Positions 45,026-53,907 of a DNA stretch of 64,000 nt are shown here, in pieces. The stretch comes from an uncultured Lachnospiraceae bacterium (GTDB lineage: Bacteria > Bacillota > Clostridia > Lachnospirales > Lachnospiraceae): contig CAMUAR010000006.1 in NCBI GenBank assembly GCA_947086895.1, positions 1 through 64,000 on the forward strand. The letters are read 5' to 3'. The notes under the pieces were generated by a model that saw only the letters and a list, made by a program, of their open reading frames with translations, ran no database searches and was not told the DNA's origin. The translations under genes were made by a program, and so were the position numbers. Every line of letters begins with the position of its first letter. Within the stretch, counting starts at the first letter, position 1.

Positions 45026-45421
45026 ATGAGGGAAAGATTAATGCGTTTTATGGCAGGGAGGTATGGACCAGACCAGCTGTCAAAATTTTTGAATGTGCTG
45101 GTTATGGTGCTGCTTATCGTTTCAATGTTCACAAGATTGGGAATACTTTATTGGTTTGCCTTAGCATTGTTAATTTACTGTTATTTTCGTATTTTTTCAC
45201 GCAATCATCAGAGACGATACGCAGAAAACGCACGCTATTTAAAAATAACGGCAAAATTTCGAAATTCGTTTCAAGCTTGGCGGCGTGATGCCAAGACAAG
45301 AAAAACGCATCATATTTACCGCTGCCCATCTTGCAGACAAAAAATTCGCGTGCCGAAGGGAAAGGGAAAAATTGCGATCCGCTGTCCGAAGTGTTCCATT
45401 GAGTTTATCAAGAAAAGTTAG
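45026..45421 (+). CDS. Small membrane protein with C-terminal zinc ribbon
   Basis: 131 aa. Two adjacent hydrophobic segments (about 20-55), then a basic loop and a C-terminal zinc ribbon YRCPSCRQKIRVPKGKGKIAIRCPKCSIEF (about 97-126, two CPxC knuckles). Function unknown. It begins a compact group with a DUF5685 gene (11 bp gap) and a DnaJ-domain gene, suggesting a shared role in protein maturation or membrane assembly. GGAGG at 45015-45019 supports ATG 45026. Confidence 0.78.
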   Translation: MRERLMRFMAGRYGPDQLSKFLNVLVMVLLIVSMFTRLGILYWFALALLIYCYFRIFSRNHQRRYAENARYLKITAKFRNSFQAWRRDAKTRKTHHIYRCPSCRQKIRVPKGKGKIAIRCPKCSIEFIKKS

Positions 45422-45432
45422 GCGGGCGGATT

Positions 45433-46365
45433 ATGTTTGGCTATGTGATAATCAATAAGTCGGAGATTTCCGGGGAAGAATATGAGCGATTTCAAAGCTA
45501 TTACTGCGGTTTGTGCCGTGTGCTGAAGCGGAAGTATAAAAAGCGCGGGCAAGCTTTATTAAACTATGATATGGCATTTCTTGTGATTCTTTTGACTTCT
45601 TTGTACGAGTGCGATACAAGTGAGCTGAGCGTGCGCTGTGTGCCGAATGGGGGCAGACAGCATATCGTTCGAATCAATGAGATGACGGACTATGCCGCCG
45701 ATATGAATCTGATGCTTGCCTATCATCGGTGCAGAGATAATTGGCAGGACGACCATTCGCACAGCCAGCATGTTTTGGCGCGTCTTTTGGAAGGATATTA
45801 TAAACAGCTGCGGGAAAAATATCCAAGACAGACAAAAGTGATGGAGCAGGAGCTTTTCAACCTTGCGCAGTTGGAGAAACATAAAGGAAAAAATATATGT
45901 ACAAAGAACGCGGAGGACGTATGCTGGAAAGAGCTTGCGCAAAGACAGATTTTGTCCGCGCCGAAAAAAGGGGACGCCGATATTGACAGTGCGGCGAATT
46001 GCTTTGGAAGGATAACGGCGGAGGTTTTTGTCTGCCGTGAAGATGAGTGGAAAGATAGCTTGTGGAATATGGGATTCTTTCTCGGCAAGTTTATTTATCT
46101 GATGGACGCCTATGATGATCTCGAAAAAGACCGGAAGCGAGGAAGTTACAATCCTTTGCTGCCGATCGCGGAAAAAAAAGATTTTGAGGGATTCTGCCAT
46201 CAGATGTTAGTGATGACAATGGCGGATTGCTCGAGAAGATTTGAAATGCTGCCTCTTGTCGAGGAGATTGGAATTTTGCGGAATATTATTTATTCCGGGA
46301 TTTGGACGAAATATGAAACGATTCAGGGAAAGAAGAAAACAGTGCTGGACAGACAGGAAAAATAA
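45433..46365 (+). CDS. DUF5685 family protein
   Basis: 310 aa. The N-terminus MFGYVIINKSEISGEEYERFQSYYCGLCRVLKRKYKKRGQ with its CGLC pair is typical of DUF5685. The C-terminal part has LMDAYDDLEKDRKRGSYNPLL, reminiscent of the Asp-rich motif of isoprenoid synthase folds. No signal peptide. Biochemistry is unknown; the family is frequently next to a DnaJ-domain gene in Lachnospiraceae, as here. It starts 11 bp after the zinc-ribbon gene. Confidence 0.85.
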   Translation: MFGYVIINKSEISGEEYERFQSYYCGLCRVLKRKYKKRGQALLNYDMAFLVILLTSLYECDTSELSVRCVPNGGRQHIVRINEMTDYAADMNLMLAYHRCRDNWQDDHSHSQHVLARLLEGYYKQLREKYPRQTKVMEQELFNLAQLEKHKGKNICTKNAEDVCWKELAQRQILSAPKKGDADIDSAANCFGRITAEVFVCREDEWKDSLWNMGFFLGKFIYLMDAYDDLEKDRKRGSYNPLLPIAEKKDFEGFCHQMLVMTMADCSRRFEMLPLVEEIGILRNIIYSGIWTKYETIQGKKKTVLDRQEK

Positions 46366-46445
46366 TTGTCTGTTCAATTGAGTAACAATGTGCATGAAGA
46401 TAAGGTTACAGCAGTACGTCCCGAGCGTGCAGAAACGAGGAAACT

Positions 46446-47183
46446 ATGTATTTTGATCCATACCAGGTGCTTGGAGTACCGCGCGATGCATCGGAGGATG
46501 AGATAAAAAAAGCATACAGGGCATTGAGCCGCAAATATCACCCGGACGCGAATGTCAACAATCCCAACAAAGCGCAGGCGGAGGAGAGATTCAAACAAGT
46601 TCAGCAGGCTTATGCGCAGGTGATGAAAGAAAGATCCAGCGATTATTCTGAATCTGGACCACAGAGCAGTTATGGCGGCTATGGAAACTACGGCGGTTAT
46701 AACAGTCAAGGTTATGGCCGGAGCAGCTATGGAAATCAAAGTTATGGTGGATTTGGCGGTTTTGGAAGTCCGTTTGGCGCCTCCGGCGGGCAGAGAGTAA
46801 ACGACGATTTTGAGGAAGCTACCGTACAGATGCAGGCCGCGCGCAACTATATCAATGCAGGGCATTATTCCGAGGCGCTGCATGTCCTTTCGGAGATTCG
46901 TGACCGAACGGCGCGCTGGTATTATTTCTCAGCGGTTGCAAATGAGGGGGCAGGCAATAAGGTCAATGCTTTAAATTATGCAAAGCAGGCAGTCGAGATT
47001 GAGCCGGGAAATACAGAATATTGCAATTATCTTGACCAGCTGCAATATGGTGGCAACTGGTATCAGAATTTTGGAGAAGGTTTTGGATATGGCAGACCGG
47101 TTGCAAGTGTTGGAGGGTTCTGTATAAAACTCTGGATCATTCAAATGTTATGTAATTGTTTCTGCCGCTGTGGGATGTTTTAA
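46446..47183 (+). CDS. DnaJ-domain protein with Gly/Tyr-rich linker and TPR-like C-terminus
   Basis: 245 aa. J domain at residues 3-70 ([33 protein letters not shown]), with the HPD tripeptide needed to stimulate DnaK. Then comes a low-complexity Gly/Tyr/Ser region (about 75-120) and a helical segment resembling one or two TPRs ([21 protein letters not shown]..., [23 protein letters not shown]). It ends in a Cys-rich hydrophobic tail. Probably a specialised co-chaperone for the neighbouring DUF5685 protein. GAGGAAAC lies before ATG 46446. Confidence 0.88.
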   Translation: MYFDPYQVLGVPRDASEDEIKKAYRALSRKYHPDANVNNPNKAQAEERFKQVQQAYAQVMKERSSDYSESGPQSSYGGYGNYGGYNSQGYGRSSYGNQSYGGFGGFGSPFGASGGQRVNDDFEEATVQMQAARNYINAGHYSEALHVLSEIRDRTARWYYFSAVANEGAGNKVNALNYAKQAVEIEPGNTEYCNYLDQLQYGGNWYQNFGEGFGYGRPVASVGGFCIKLWIIQMLCNCFCRCGMF

Positions 47184-47281
47184 TTTGTTTTTTTGTATGG
47201 TTTGTGGGCGTTGTCCTGGGGATGCCGGGAGGACGCTTTTTGCCGTGTTTGGGCAAAGGAAATCAAGAAAGGGGAAGTTTT

Positions 47282-48520
47282 ATGGCAGTAATTTTACCGT
47301 TTTGTTGTGTCAGACCAAATGACAAAGCGGCGCATCGGGTGGCGGCGCTGCCTTATGATGTGTACAGCCGTAAAGAAGCAAAGGAAGCTGCGGCAAAAGA
47401 CCCGCTGTCTTTTTTAAATATTGACCGCCCTGAAACACAATTTGCAGACGATGTGGATATGTATGCAGATAATGTGTATCAAAAGGCGCGGGAACTATTG
47501 GATTTAAGAATTTTAGATGGAACATTTTTGGAAGATAAACAGGAATGTTATTATCTGTATGAATTGATTATGAATGGCAGAAGTCAGACGGGAATTGTAG
47601 CTTGCGCATCAATGGATGATTATTTGGATCATGTGATTAAAAAACATGAAAATACCAGAGAGGAGAAAGAGCAGGATCGCATACGCCATGTTGATGTGTG
47701 CAGTGCGCAGACGGGACCAATCTTTCTTGCTTACCGCTCAAAACAAGCTTTATCGGAAGTAGTGAGGGAGGTAAAAAAGGAAGAAAAGCTTTATGGTTTT
47801 GTGACAGACGATGGTATTATACATAATGTATGGCGTATTTCTGATAAAGAGAAAAAAGAAGTGATACAAAAAGAGTTTGATGCAACAGACAGTATTTATA
47901 TTGCAGACGGTCATCACCGGGCGGCGTCAGCGGTTAAGGTTGGTTTGAAACGCCGCGCGATGCAGCCGGATTATGATAAAACAGAACCGTTTAATTATTT
48001 TTTGTGCGTGCTTTTTCCGCAGGAAGAATTGATGATTTTGCCGTACAACCGCGTTGTAAAAGATTTAAATGGGCTTTCAGAAGAGGAGTTTTTAGCGAGA
48101 ATAGAAGAAGATTTCACGGTCGAGAAATTAGGAAACAAGGAATATCAGCCGCAGCAAAAAGGATGCTTTGGCATGTTTTTAAAGGGATGCTGGTATTGCT
48201 TAAAAGTGAAATCGGACGGTATGTTGAAAAAAGACCCGGTAAAACAGCTGGATGTTTCTATTTTGTATGACAAATTGCTTGCGCCAGTGCTTGGCATAAA
48301 AGATCCGCGCACGGACGGACGAATTGATTTTATCGGAGGAATACGAGGGCTTAAAGAGCTTGCACGCAGAGCTTCTTCTGATATGGAAGTGGCGTTTTCT
48401 CTGTATCCTACGGCGATTGAAGAATTGTTTGCCGTGTCGGACGCGGGATGCTTGATGCCGCCAAAATCGACTTGGTTTGAACCAAAGCTGCGGAGCGGGC
48501 TGTTTATTCATAAAATTTGA
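47282..48520 (+). CDS. DUF1015 family protein
   Basis: 412 aa. Family-typical N-terminus VILPFCCVRPNDKAAHRVAALPYDVYSRKEAKEAA...FLNIDRPE, a central YIADGHHRAASA motif (about 225) and a C-terminal region ending LRSGLFIHKI. DUF1015 proteins are widespread in anaerobes, often near serine-biosynthesis genes; their function is not settled. ATG 47282 is favoured over ATG 47156, which would add 42 unrelated hydrophobic residues. AAAGGGGAAG lies upstream. Confidence 0.9.
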   Translation: MAVILPFCCVRPNDKAAHRVAALPYDVYSRKEAKEAAAKDPLSFLNIDRPETQFADDVDMYADNVYQKARELLDLRILDGTFLEDKQECYYLYELIMNGRSQTGIVACASMDDYLDHVIKKHENTREEKEQDRIRHVDVCSAQTGPIFLAYRSKQALSEVVREVKKEEKLYGFVTDDGIIHNVWRISDKEKKEVIQKEFDATDSIYIADGHHRAASAVKVGLKRRAMQPDYDKTEPFNYFLCVLFPQEELMILPYNRVVKDLNGLSEEEFLARIEEDFTVEKLGNKEYQPQQKGCFGMFLKGCWYCLKVKSDGMLKKDPVKQLDVSILYDKLLAPVLGIKDPRTDGRIDFIGGIRGLKELARRASSDMEVAFSLYPTAIEELFAVSDAGCLMPPKSTWFEPKLRSGLFIHKI

Positions 48521-48568
48521 TATAAGGATTTCGGAACGGTATAGTATAAAAAAGACAGGAGGATCTCA

Positions 48569-49129
48569 ATGGCGGAAAAAGAATCAAAACCAGCTAAGAG
48601 AAGGAATTTTTGGATAAAAAGTCTGCTTGGCGCGGCGGTCACATTTGCGGCTTTTCGAACTGCGCTTGCATTTTATGCAGATTTCTTGAAAAAGCGGATG
48701 GAGAAAGAAGAGCAGGAAAATAAAGAAAACGCTTATAAAACTTATAATATATCGATGGGCGGAAGAGAGATCAATGTGGAAGGCAAGTTTTCCGGCGCGA
48801 GCATAAAATCATTTTTCAGCGGCGTCAGTTTGAATCTGCAGAATGCACAGATTGATTCGGATGTGTTTTTGAATGTTCGCAATGTGTTTGGCGGCGTGGA
48901 TATTAAAGTGCCAAAGGGGATGAATGTACATTGCGACGAAAAAGAAATTCTCGGCGGAGTTGTGAGTTCCGTGCCGGAATATGAAGGCGAAGAAGTACAT
49001 ACCATCTACATCAAGGCAAACACGATGCTTGGAGGAATCTGTATTCGGGCAGAAAAAGGCGATGACGGTGTTGTAGAAGATTATTTTGAGGAAAATACAT
49101 TTAATCGGTACAATAAAGATATATTATAA
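48569..49129 (+). CDS. Membrane-anchored protein with LiaF-like C-terminal domain
   Basis: 186 aa. A basic N-terminus and one short hydrophobic segment (about 15-37), then an acidic/charged linker and a beta-rich domain (about 65-165) with repeated pairs FSGASIKSFFSGVSLNLQNAQI, NVFGGVDIKVPKGMNV, EILGGVVSSV, MLGGICIRA, typical of LiaF/DUF2154 and toastrack-like domains involved in cell-envelope stress signalling. Lacks the four-helix N-terminus of full LiaF. AGGAGG lies upstream of ATG 48569. Role inferred from fold only. Confidence 0.75.
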   Translation: MAEKESKPAKRRNFWIKSLLGAAVTFAAFRTALAFYADFLKKRMEKEEQENKENAYKTYNISMGGREINVEGKFSGASIKSFFSGVSLNLQNAQIDSDVFLNVRNVFGGVDIKVPKGMNVHCDEKEILGGVVSSVPEYEGEEVHTIYIKANTMLGGICIRAEKGDDGVVEDYFEENTFNRYNKDIL

Positions 49130-49285
49130 CAAGCTATGATTTTATACTTGTTTGTATGTTTTTCTCTTGCTTTATTAAACGGATGAATCGGTTGGATTTT
49201 CAAAAATACTGCTGTAAATATTTGAAATAAAATCACTTGCAGCAAACTTGTTATGCGCAGAAAACAGCGCAGAAATGGAGGAAAA

Positions 49286-50455
49286 ATGATTGTAGAACCG
49301 AAAGTAAAAGGGTTTATCTGTATTACAGCGCATCCAGAAGGCTGTGCAGAAAGTGTAAGACGCCAGGTAGATTATGTAAAATCAAAGAGAAAATCTGGAC
49401 TGGAAGGACCAAAAAAAGTGCTTGTGATCGGCGCGTCAACAGGTTATGGGCTTGCGACGCGCATCAGCGCGGCGTTTGGCTGCGGTGCTGCGACAATCGG
49501 CGTTATGTTTGAGAAAGAGGCGACGGGGACAAGAACTGCGACGCCTGGATTTTACAATACAAGAGCGTTTGAGAAGATTGCAGAAAAAGAGGGATTGTAT
49601 GCAAAATCAGTGAATGGCGATGCATTTTCAGATGAGATAAAAGCGCAGGTAATTGAAATAATCAAAAAAGATTTAAAAGAGGTTGATCTGGTGGTTTACA
49701 GCCTCGCTGCGCCAAGGCGCACAGACCGCGATGGAACAGTGTATACATCGGTGCTTAAAACAACAAAAGAAGCGTACACAAACAAAACGCTCGATTTAAA
49801 GACAAACGAAGTTACCATGGTTACTGTACCGCCGGCAACCGCTGAGGAAGAAGCGGCGACGGTAAAGGTAATGGGGGGCGAGGACTGGGAAGAGTGGATC
49901 CGGCAGTTGTCAGAAGCCGGAGTGCTGGCAGAGAACGCGCTTACTGTCGCATACACATACATTGGACCCGCAATTACACATCCTATTTATTTTCATGGAA
50001 CGATCGGCATGGCAAAAAAACATCTGGAAAAAACCGCCGCAGTGATGAGAGAAAAATTTGCAGGGCTGGGACTGCGCGCTTATGTATCTGTAAATAAGGG
50101 GCTTGTAACACAGGCAAGTTCTGCAATTCCGGTAGTTCCGCTGTACATGGGAATTTTATATAAGGTAATGAAAGAGAAAGGGCTTCATGAGGGCTGTATT
50201 GAACAGATGGAACGGTTGTTTTCCGAGCGTCTTTTGCTTCCAGAAATCCCAACGGACGAGGAGGGACGCATTCGCATGGACGATTATGAGATGCTCCCAG
50301 AAGTGCAGGAGACCGTGGCGAACGTGTGGGATATTGTAACAACAGATAATGTGAAAGAACATGTTGATATTGACGGATATTTTGAGGACTTTTATCATAT
50401 GTTCGGGTTTCATTACAACAATATTGACTACACAAAAGATGTTGATATTGTATAG
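49286..50455 (+). CDS. fabV: Trans-2-enoyl-CoA/ACP reductase, FabV/Ter type
   Basis: 389 aa, a member of the FabV/Ter branch of the short-chain dehydrogenase superfamily. Nucleotide-binding motif GASTGYGLATR (50-60) and catalytic Tyr235...Lys244 in the Y-X8-K spacing characteristic of FabV (versus X6 in FabI). It reduces trans-2-enoyl-ACP or -CoA with NADH, in fatty-acid synthesis or in butyrate formation. The start ATG 49286 follows TGGAGGA. Monocistronic. Whether it acts on ACP or CoA cannot be decided here. Confidence 0.93.
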   Translation: MIVEPKVKGFICITAHPEGCAESVRRQVDYVKSKRKSGLEGPKKVLVIGASTGYGLATRISAAFGCGAATIGVMFEKEATGTRTATPGFYNTRAFEKIAEKEGLYAKSVNGDAFSDEIKAQVIEIIKKDLKEVDLVVYSLAAPRRTDRDGTVYTSVLKTTKEAYTNKTLDLKTNEVTMVTVPPATAEEEAATVKVMGGEDWEEWIRQLSEAGVLAENALTVAYTYIGPAITHPIYFHGTIGMAKKHLEKTAAVMREKFAGLGLRAYVSVNKGLVTQASSAIPVVPLYMGILYKVMKEKGLHEGCIEQMERLFSERLLLPEIPTDEEGRIRMDDYEMLPEVQETVANVWDIVTTDNVKEHVDIDGYFEDFYHMFGFHYNNIDYTKDVDIV

Positions 50456-50538
50456 GCAAAAATACTGGATAAAAAGGAATGATATCGGAAAATTCGGATA
50501 GGTTTGTTGATTGGTATTTAATTTTTAGCAGCAACAAA

Positions 50539-50559
50539 CCCCCATTTTAGAAATGGGGG
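50539..50559. other. Short perfect hairpin between convergent genes
   Basis: CCCCCATTT (50539-50547), TAG, AAATGGGGG (50551-50559). No T-run on either side, so it is not a classic terminator. It may end transcripts of fabV or ogt inefficiently, or be a relic of an IS200/IS605-type end. Confidence 0.45.
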
Positions 50560-50616
50560 ATAAATTGTATTTCTTTGCCAGTTTCTTGCTGCGATATCTT
50601 TTTATATTGAGGATAC

Positions 50617-51144
50617 TTATTTTAGTGATGTGTTTGCTGCAGTAAATGCAGACGGCAGAATACCTTCGAGAGAAAGCAGCATCTTCTTTTTATCCAGTCC
50701 GCCCGCGTAGCCAGTGAAAAGATTGTCAGAGCCAATTACGCGGTGACATGGCACAAGGATTAAGATTGGGTTGTGTCCAATCGCGTTTCCGACTGCCCGC
50801 GCGTAGTTTGTTCCGCCAAGTTTTGCAGCAATCTGCCCGTAAGTAGCAGTTTTTCCGTAAGGAATAGAAAGCAGTTCCCGCCAGACAGACTGCTGAAATT
50901 CGCTGCCTTCCGGCGCAAGAGGAAGCTGCATAGCCGGACGCTTTCCCGAAAAATATAATTCAAGCCAGCGGGCAGTTTCGTGAAAAATCGGAAGCGCGGG
51001 ATTTGCTTTATAACATTTGGGAAGTGTTCTGGCAAAATATTTCTGATTTTCGATCCAAAGACCAGTCAGCTGACTGCCGTTGCTTGCAAGAGTCAAAAGT
51101 CCAAGCGGACAAGACAATGTGGTCGTATAGCATTCTTTTTCCAT
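50617..51144 (-). CDS. ogt: Methylated-DNA--protein-cysteine methyltransferase
   Basis: 175 aa. The alkyl-acceptor motif PCHRV has Cys133. Helix-turn-helix segment YGQIAAKLGGTNYARAVGNAIGHNP is typical of Ogt/MGMT, and the N-terminal RNase-H-like domain is present in reduced form. It repairs O6-alkylguanine by transferring the alkyl group to Cys133. GGAGGG lies upstream of the ATG at 51144. It diverges from the R-M fusion gene across a 239-bp AT-rich gap. Confidence 0.95.
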   Translation of the reverse strand: MEKECYTTTLSCPLGLLTLASNGSQLTGLWIENQKYFARTLPKCYKANPALPIFHETARWLELYFSGKRPAMQLPLAPEGSEFQQSVWRELLSIPYGKTATYGQIAAKLGGTNYARAVGNAIGHNPILILVPCHRVIGSDNLFTGYAGGLDKKKMLLSLEGILPSAFTAANTSLK

Positions 51145-51333
51145 AATCCCTCCAATCGCTGCATGTCAGCATTACAATTTTAAGATATATAGACAGAAAA
51201 CGGTTAATTCTAAACGTGCTGCTGATAATATTTGGAATATATTTGATTTTTGCAGGTTTTAAATATAGTATAGCACAGTTTTTTGTAATTTTCTTTTCTT
51301 GTTTATTATAGTCTTTTATAGAATCCGTTTTTA

Positions 51334-51342
51334 TGTTAAAAT
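51334..51342 (+). promoter_or_regulatory. Extended -10 promoter candidate for the R-M fusion gene
   Basis: TGTTAAAAT (51334-51342) fits TGn-TAAAAT; the -35 is poor. It lies about 40 bp before ATG 51384. Confidence 0.4.
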
Positions 51343-51383
51343 AAAATTAGTGAAGAATTAATTTGCGAGGAGTAAAAAATATT

Positions 51384-53408
51384 ATGATTGTAATTTCTTT
51401 ATTTTCTGGGTGCGGAGGGCTTGATTTGGGATTTAAACAAGCAGGATTTCAGATTCCAATTGCCAATGAATTTGATCCTACGATTTATGAAACGTTTAAA
51501 TTAAATCATCCAGATACATATTTGATTGAAGGGGATATTCGCAAGGTAACAAGGGAAGATATTATTCCTTTTATTGACGGTGAGATTGATGGTATTATTG
51601 GGGGACCTCCCTGCCAGTCTTGGTCAGAAGCTGGTTCCCTGCGCGGTATCGAGGATGCAAGAGGAAAGCTTTTTTACGAATATATCAGAATTCTTAAAGA
51701 ATTCAGACCAAAATTTTTTCTGGCTGAAAATGTCAGCGGTATGCTTGCAAACCGTCACAATGAAGCTGTCAGGAATATTTTAAGTATGTTTCATAACGCT
51801 GGATATAAAGTTACTCTCACACTTGTCAACGCGAAAGATTATGGTGTTGCAGAAGAAAGAAAAAGAGTTTTTTATATTGGTTTTCGCACAGATTTAAATA
51901 TTGAGTTTCGGTTTCCAAAAGGATCTACACAAGAAGACGATAAGAAACTTACGCTTTATAATGTGATCAAAGATCTTGAAGAGTCTGCGGTTCCAGCCAG
52001 CGATAAGAATCGTCATAATCCTGCGGCAGTAAATAATAATGAATATTTTACTGGTACATTTTCCTCTATTTTTATGAGCAGAAATAGAGTAAAGTCCTGG
52101 GATGAGCAGGCATTTACTGTACAGGCGTCCGGGCGTCAATGTCAACTTCATCCATCTGCGCCTAAAATGGTGAAAGTTGGTGAAAACGACTGTCGGTTTG
52201 TCGAGGGAAAAGAACATCTTTACAGAAGAATGACAATTCGTGAAGTTGCTCGTATTCAGGGGTTTCCTGATGATTTTAAGTTTGTCTATACGGATACAAA
52301 CAATGCATATAAAATGATTGGTAATGCAGTTCCTGTCAATCTTGCTTATGAAATCGCAACAGCAATTAAAATGTTTTTGAATGGCGAAGGAGAGCTTGTT
52401 GTTGGATTGGATACTGAAAATAATGGTTCTGTCAAAAAGAAAGCGGGGATTAAAATGAGTACAAACAGCAATGACCAAGGTCGTGCTTATGAATATGCAT
52501 GGATCAAAACACTGTATAAAGCTTTACATCAATTGAGAAAAACAGAAATTATTAAAAATTCGAGTTTTGAGGCAAATAGGAGAGCATGGGACATTATGCC
52601 ATCTAGTATGCAGTCTCTGTTTTATGTTTCCGCTGACGCAGCTGTGGAAACTGTGTTGAAATTAGAACCAAGAATGGCTGAAAAGGATAATGACCGATTG
52701 ACTTTGGAGTTTCAGAAAGATGGCGCAGGAACTGTTGGTGATGTCAGGGATATTGTAATTAAGCGGAATGATATAAAATGGGAAGTTGGTCTTAGCATCA
52801 AACATAATCACGAAGCGATAAAGCACAGCAGATTAAGCTATAAACTTGACTTTGGCAATGAGTGGTTTAAAGTCCCATGCAGCGATACTTATTGGAATGC
52901 TGTAAAGCCAGTTTTTGACAAGCTGAAAGAGGAGAAAAAAAAGGGAACAAAGTGGTCTGAAATAATCGATAAAGAAGAAAGTATTTATATTCCGTTGCTG
53001 AGAGCATTTATGGATGAAATCCAGCGTGCGAATGAAAAAGATCCTTTCGTGCCTCAAAAGATGGTTGAATATTTGATTGGCGTTAAAGATTACTATAAAA
53101 TTGTCAGTGTGGATAACAAGCGTTTGACTATGATTTATACCTTTAATATTCATAATACATTAAATAAGCAGGGCAAAGAAAAAACTTCATTAACCACAGT
53201 TCCTGTGATTGATCTTCCTACAGAACTCATTGCAGTGAAATTGAAAAATGGAAGCAGCAGCACAGCAGAAATGTATTTGAACAATGGATGGCAGCTTAGT
53301 TTTCGGATTCATAATGCAAGTTCAAAAGCAGAACCGAGCCTGAAATTTGATATTCAGTTTGTGGGAATGCCTGTTTCTGTTTTGCATATTGAGTGTAAAT
53401 GGAACTAA
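51384..53408 (+). CDS. Type II restriction-modification fusion: M.HaeIII-like methylase joined to R.HaeIII-like endonuclease
   Basis: 674 aa. Residues 1-~333 are a DNA cytosine-5 methyltransferase: [11 protein letters not shown] (7-17), catalytic Cys77 in [21 protein letters not shown] (114-117), the target-recognition block [29 protein letters not shown], and [13 protein letters not shown]. These segments are very close to M.HaeIII (target GGCC). After a ~25-residue linker, residues ~358-674 match R.HaeIII in pattern and length ([71 protein letters not shown]). An internal ATG at 52455 behind GCGGGGA could also yield free endonuclease. In HaeIII the two are separate proteins. AT-rich, likely acquired by transfer. 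Start ATG 51384 (GAGGAG upstream). Confidence 0.92.
   Translation: MIVISLFSGCGGLDLGFKQAGFQIPIANEFDPTIYETFKLNHPDTYLIEGDIRKVTREDIIPFIDGEIDGIIGGPPCQSWSEAGSLRGIEDARGKLFYEYIRILKEFRPKFFLAENVSGMLANRHNEAVRNILSMFHNAGYKVTLTLVNAKDYGVAEERKRVFYIGFRTDLNIEFRFPKGSTQEDDKKLTLYNVIKDLEESAVPASDKNRHNPAAVNNNEYFTGTFSSIFMSRNRVKSWDEQAFTVQASGRQCQLHPSAPKMVKVGENDCRFVEGKEHLYRRMTIREVARIQGFPDDFKFVYTDTNNAYKMIGNAVPVNLAYEIATAIKMFLNGEGELVVGLDTENNGSVKKKAGIKMSTNSNDQGRAYEYAWIKTLYKALHQLRKTEIIKNSSFEANRRAWDIMPSSMQSLFYVSADAAVETVLKLEPRMAEKDNDRLTLEFQKDGAGTVGDVRDIVIKRNDIKWEVGLSIKHNHEAIKHSRLSYKLDFGNEWFKVPCSDTYWNAVKPVFDKLKEEKKKGTKWSEIIDKEESIYIPLLRAFMDEIQRANEKDPFVPQKMVEYLIGVKDYYKIVSVDNKRLTMIYTFNIHNTLNKQGKEKTSLTTVPVIDLPTELIAVKLKNGSSSTAEMYLNNGWQLSFRIHNASSKAEPSLKFDIQFVGMPVSVLHIECKWN
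52443..52457 (+). promoter_or_regulatory. Internal ribosome binding site and ATG at the methylase/nuclease junction
   Basis: GCGGGGA (52443-52449) lies 5 bases before an in-frame ATG (52455) that corresponds to the expected N-terminus of an R.HaeIII-type protein ([16 protein letters not shown]). Separate translation of a 317-aa nuclease is plausible. Confidence 0.5.
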
Positions 53409-53447
53409 CTAATTATGTAAAATATTTTCAATGATAAGGTGATTAAA

Positions 53448-53846
53448 ATGGCGCAAGTTTATTCTTACCAGTACAATGGAAAGCAGCGAATGAAACAAGA
53501 TAAATGCAGGGCGTCTATGACATTAGACAAAGCTAGAATTTGGCTGGATTTTAATGAATACTGTGCTGACGATAAAGATAACGCTCCAATCTATTTATTT
53601 TCAACAGCAGATATTGTAAATGATTCCGAAGGAAATGACGTTGAGCTGTACGAGGGAATGGAAGTATCGGTATTTGATAATGATCTTGATCGATTCGATC
53701 AACCAGACGCCCTTTTAGCAGAAGGAGTTGTGATAAAAAATTTTCTTAAGTCCAGTCAAAATGTAAAATGGCTGATAAGATTAACAAAAAATAAAAGAAG
53801 CTATAGAAGTGGGAATTTGTATGTGTATTGGATGTCAGATTTATAA
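53448..53846 (+). CDS. Hypothetical protein downstream of the R-M fusion
   Basis: 132 aa, soluble, mixed alpha/beta, acidic centre (NEYCADDKDNAPIYLFSTADIVNDSEGNDVELYEGMEVSVFDNDLDRFDQPD), basic C-terminus (KWLIRLTKNKRSYRSGNLYVYW). Not recognised. It starts 40 bp after the R-M gene, with AAGGTG upstream of ATG 53448, and shares its AT-rich composition, so it probably belongs to the same transferred segment. It does not look like a helix-turn-helix controller protein. Role unknown. Confidence 0.65.
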   Translation: MAQVYSYQYNGKQRMKQDKCRASMTLDKARIWLDFNEYCADDKDNAPIYLFSTADIVNDSEGNDVELYEGMEVSVFDNDLDRFDQPDALLAEGVVIKNFLKSSQNVKWLIRLTKNKRSYRSGNLYVYWMSDL

Positions 53847-53907
53847 TAAATGTTTTCTTTGGCAACGGTAAGGGTTTTGTTGATCCATCACAAAAAGGAG
53901 GATGCTT

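Noticed and set aside
50527..50570. IS200/IS605 element end
   Set aside because: The CCCCCATTT/AAATGGGGG hairpin is suggestive, but there is no TnpA/TnpB gene or second end.
53448..53846. Controller (C) protein of the R-M system
   Set aside because: No helix-turn-helix, and the gene lies downstream of the nuclease rather than upstream.
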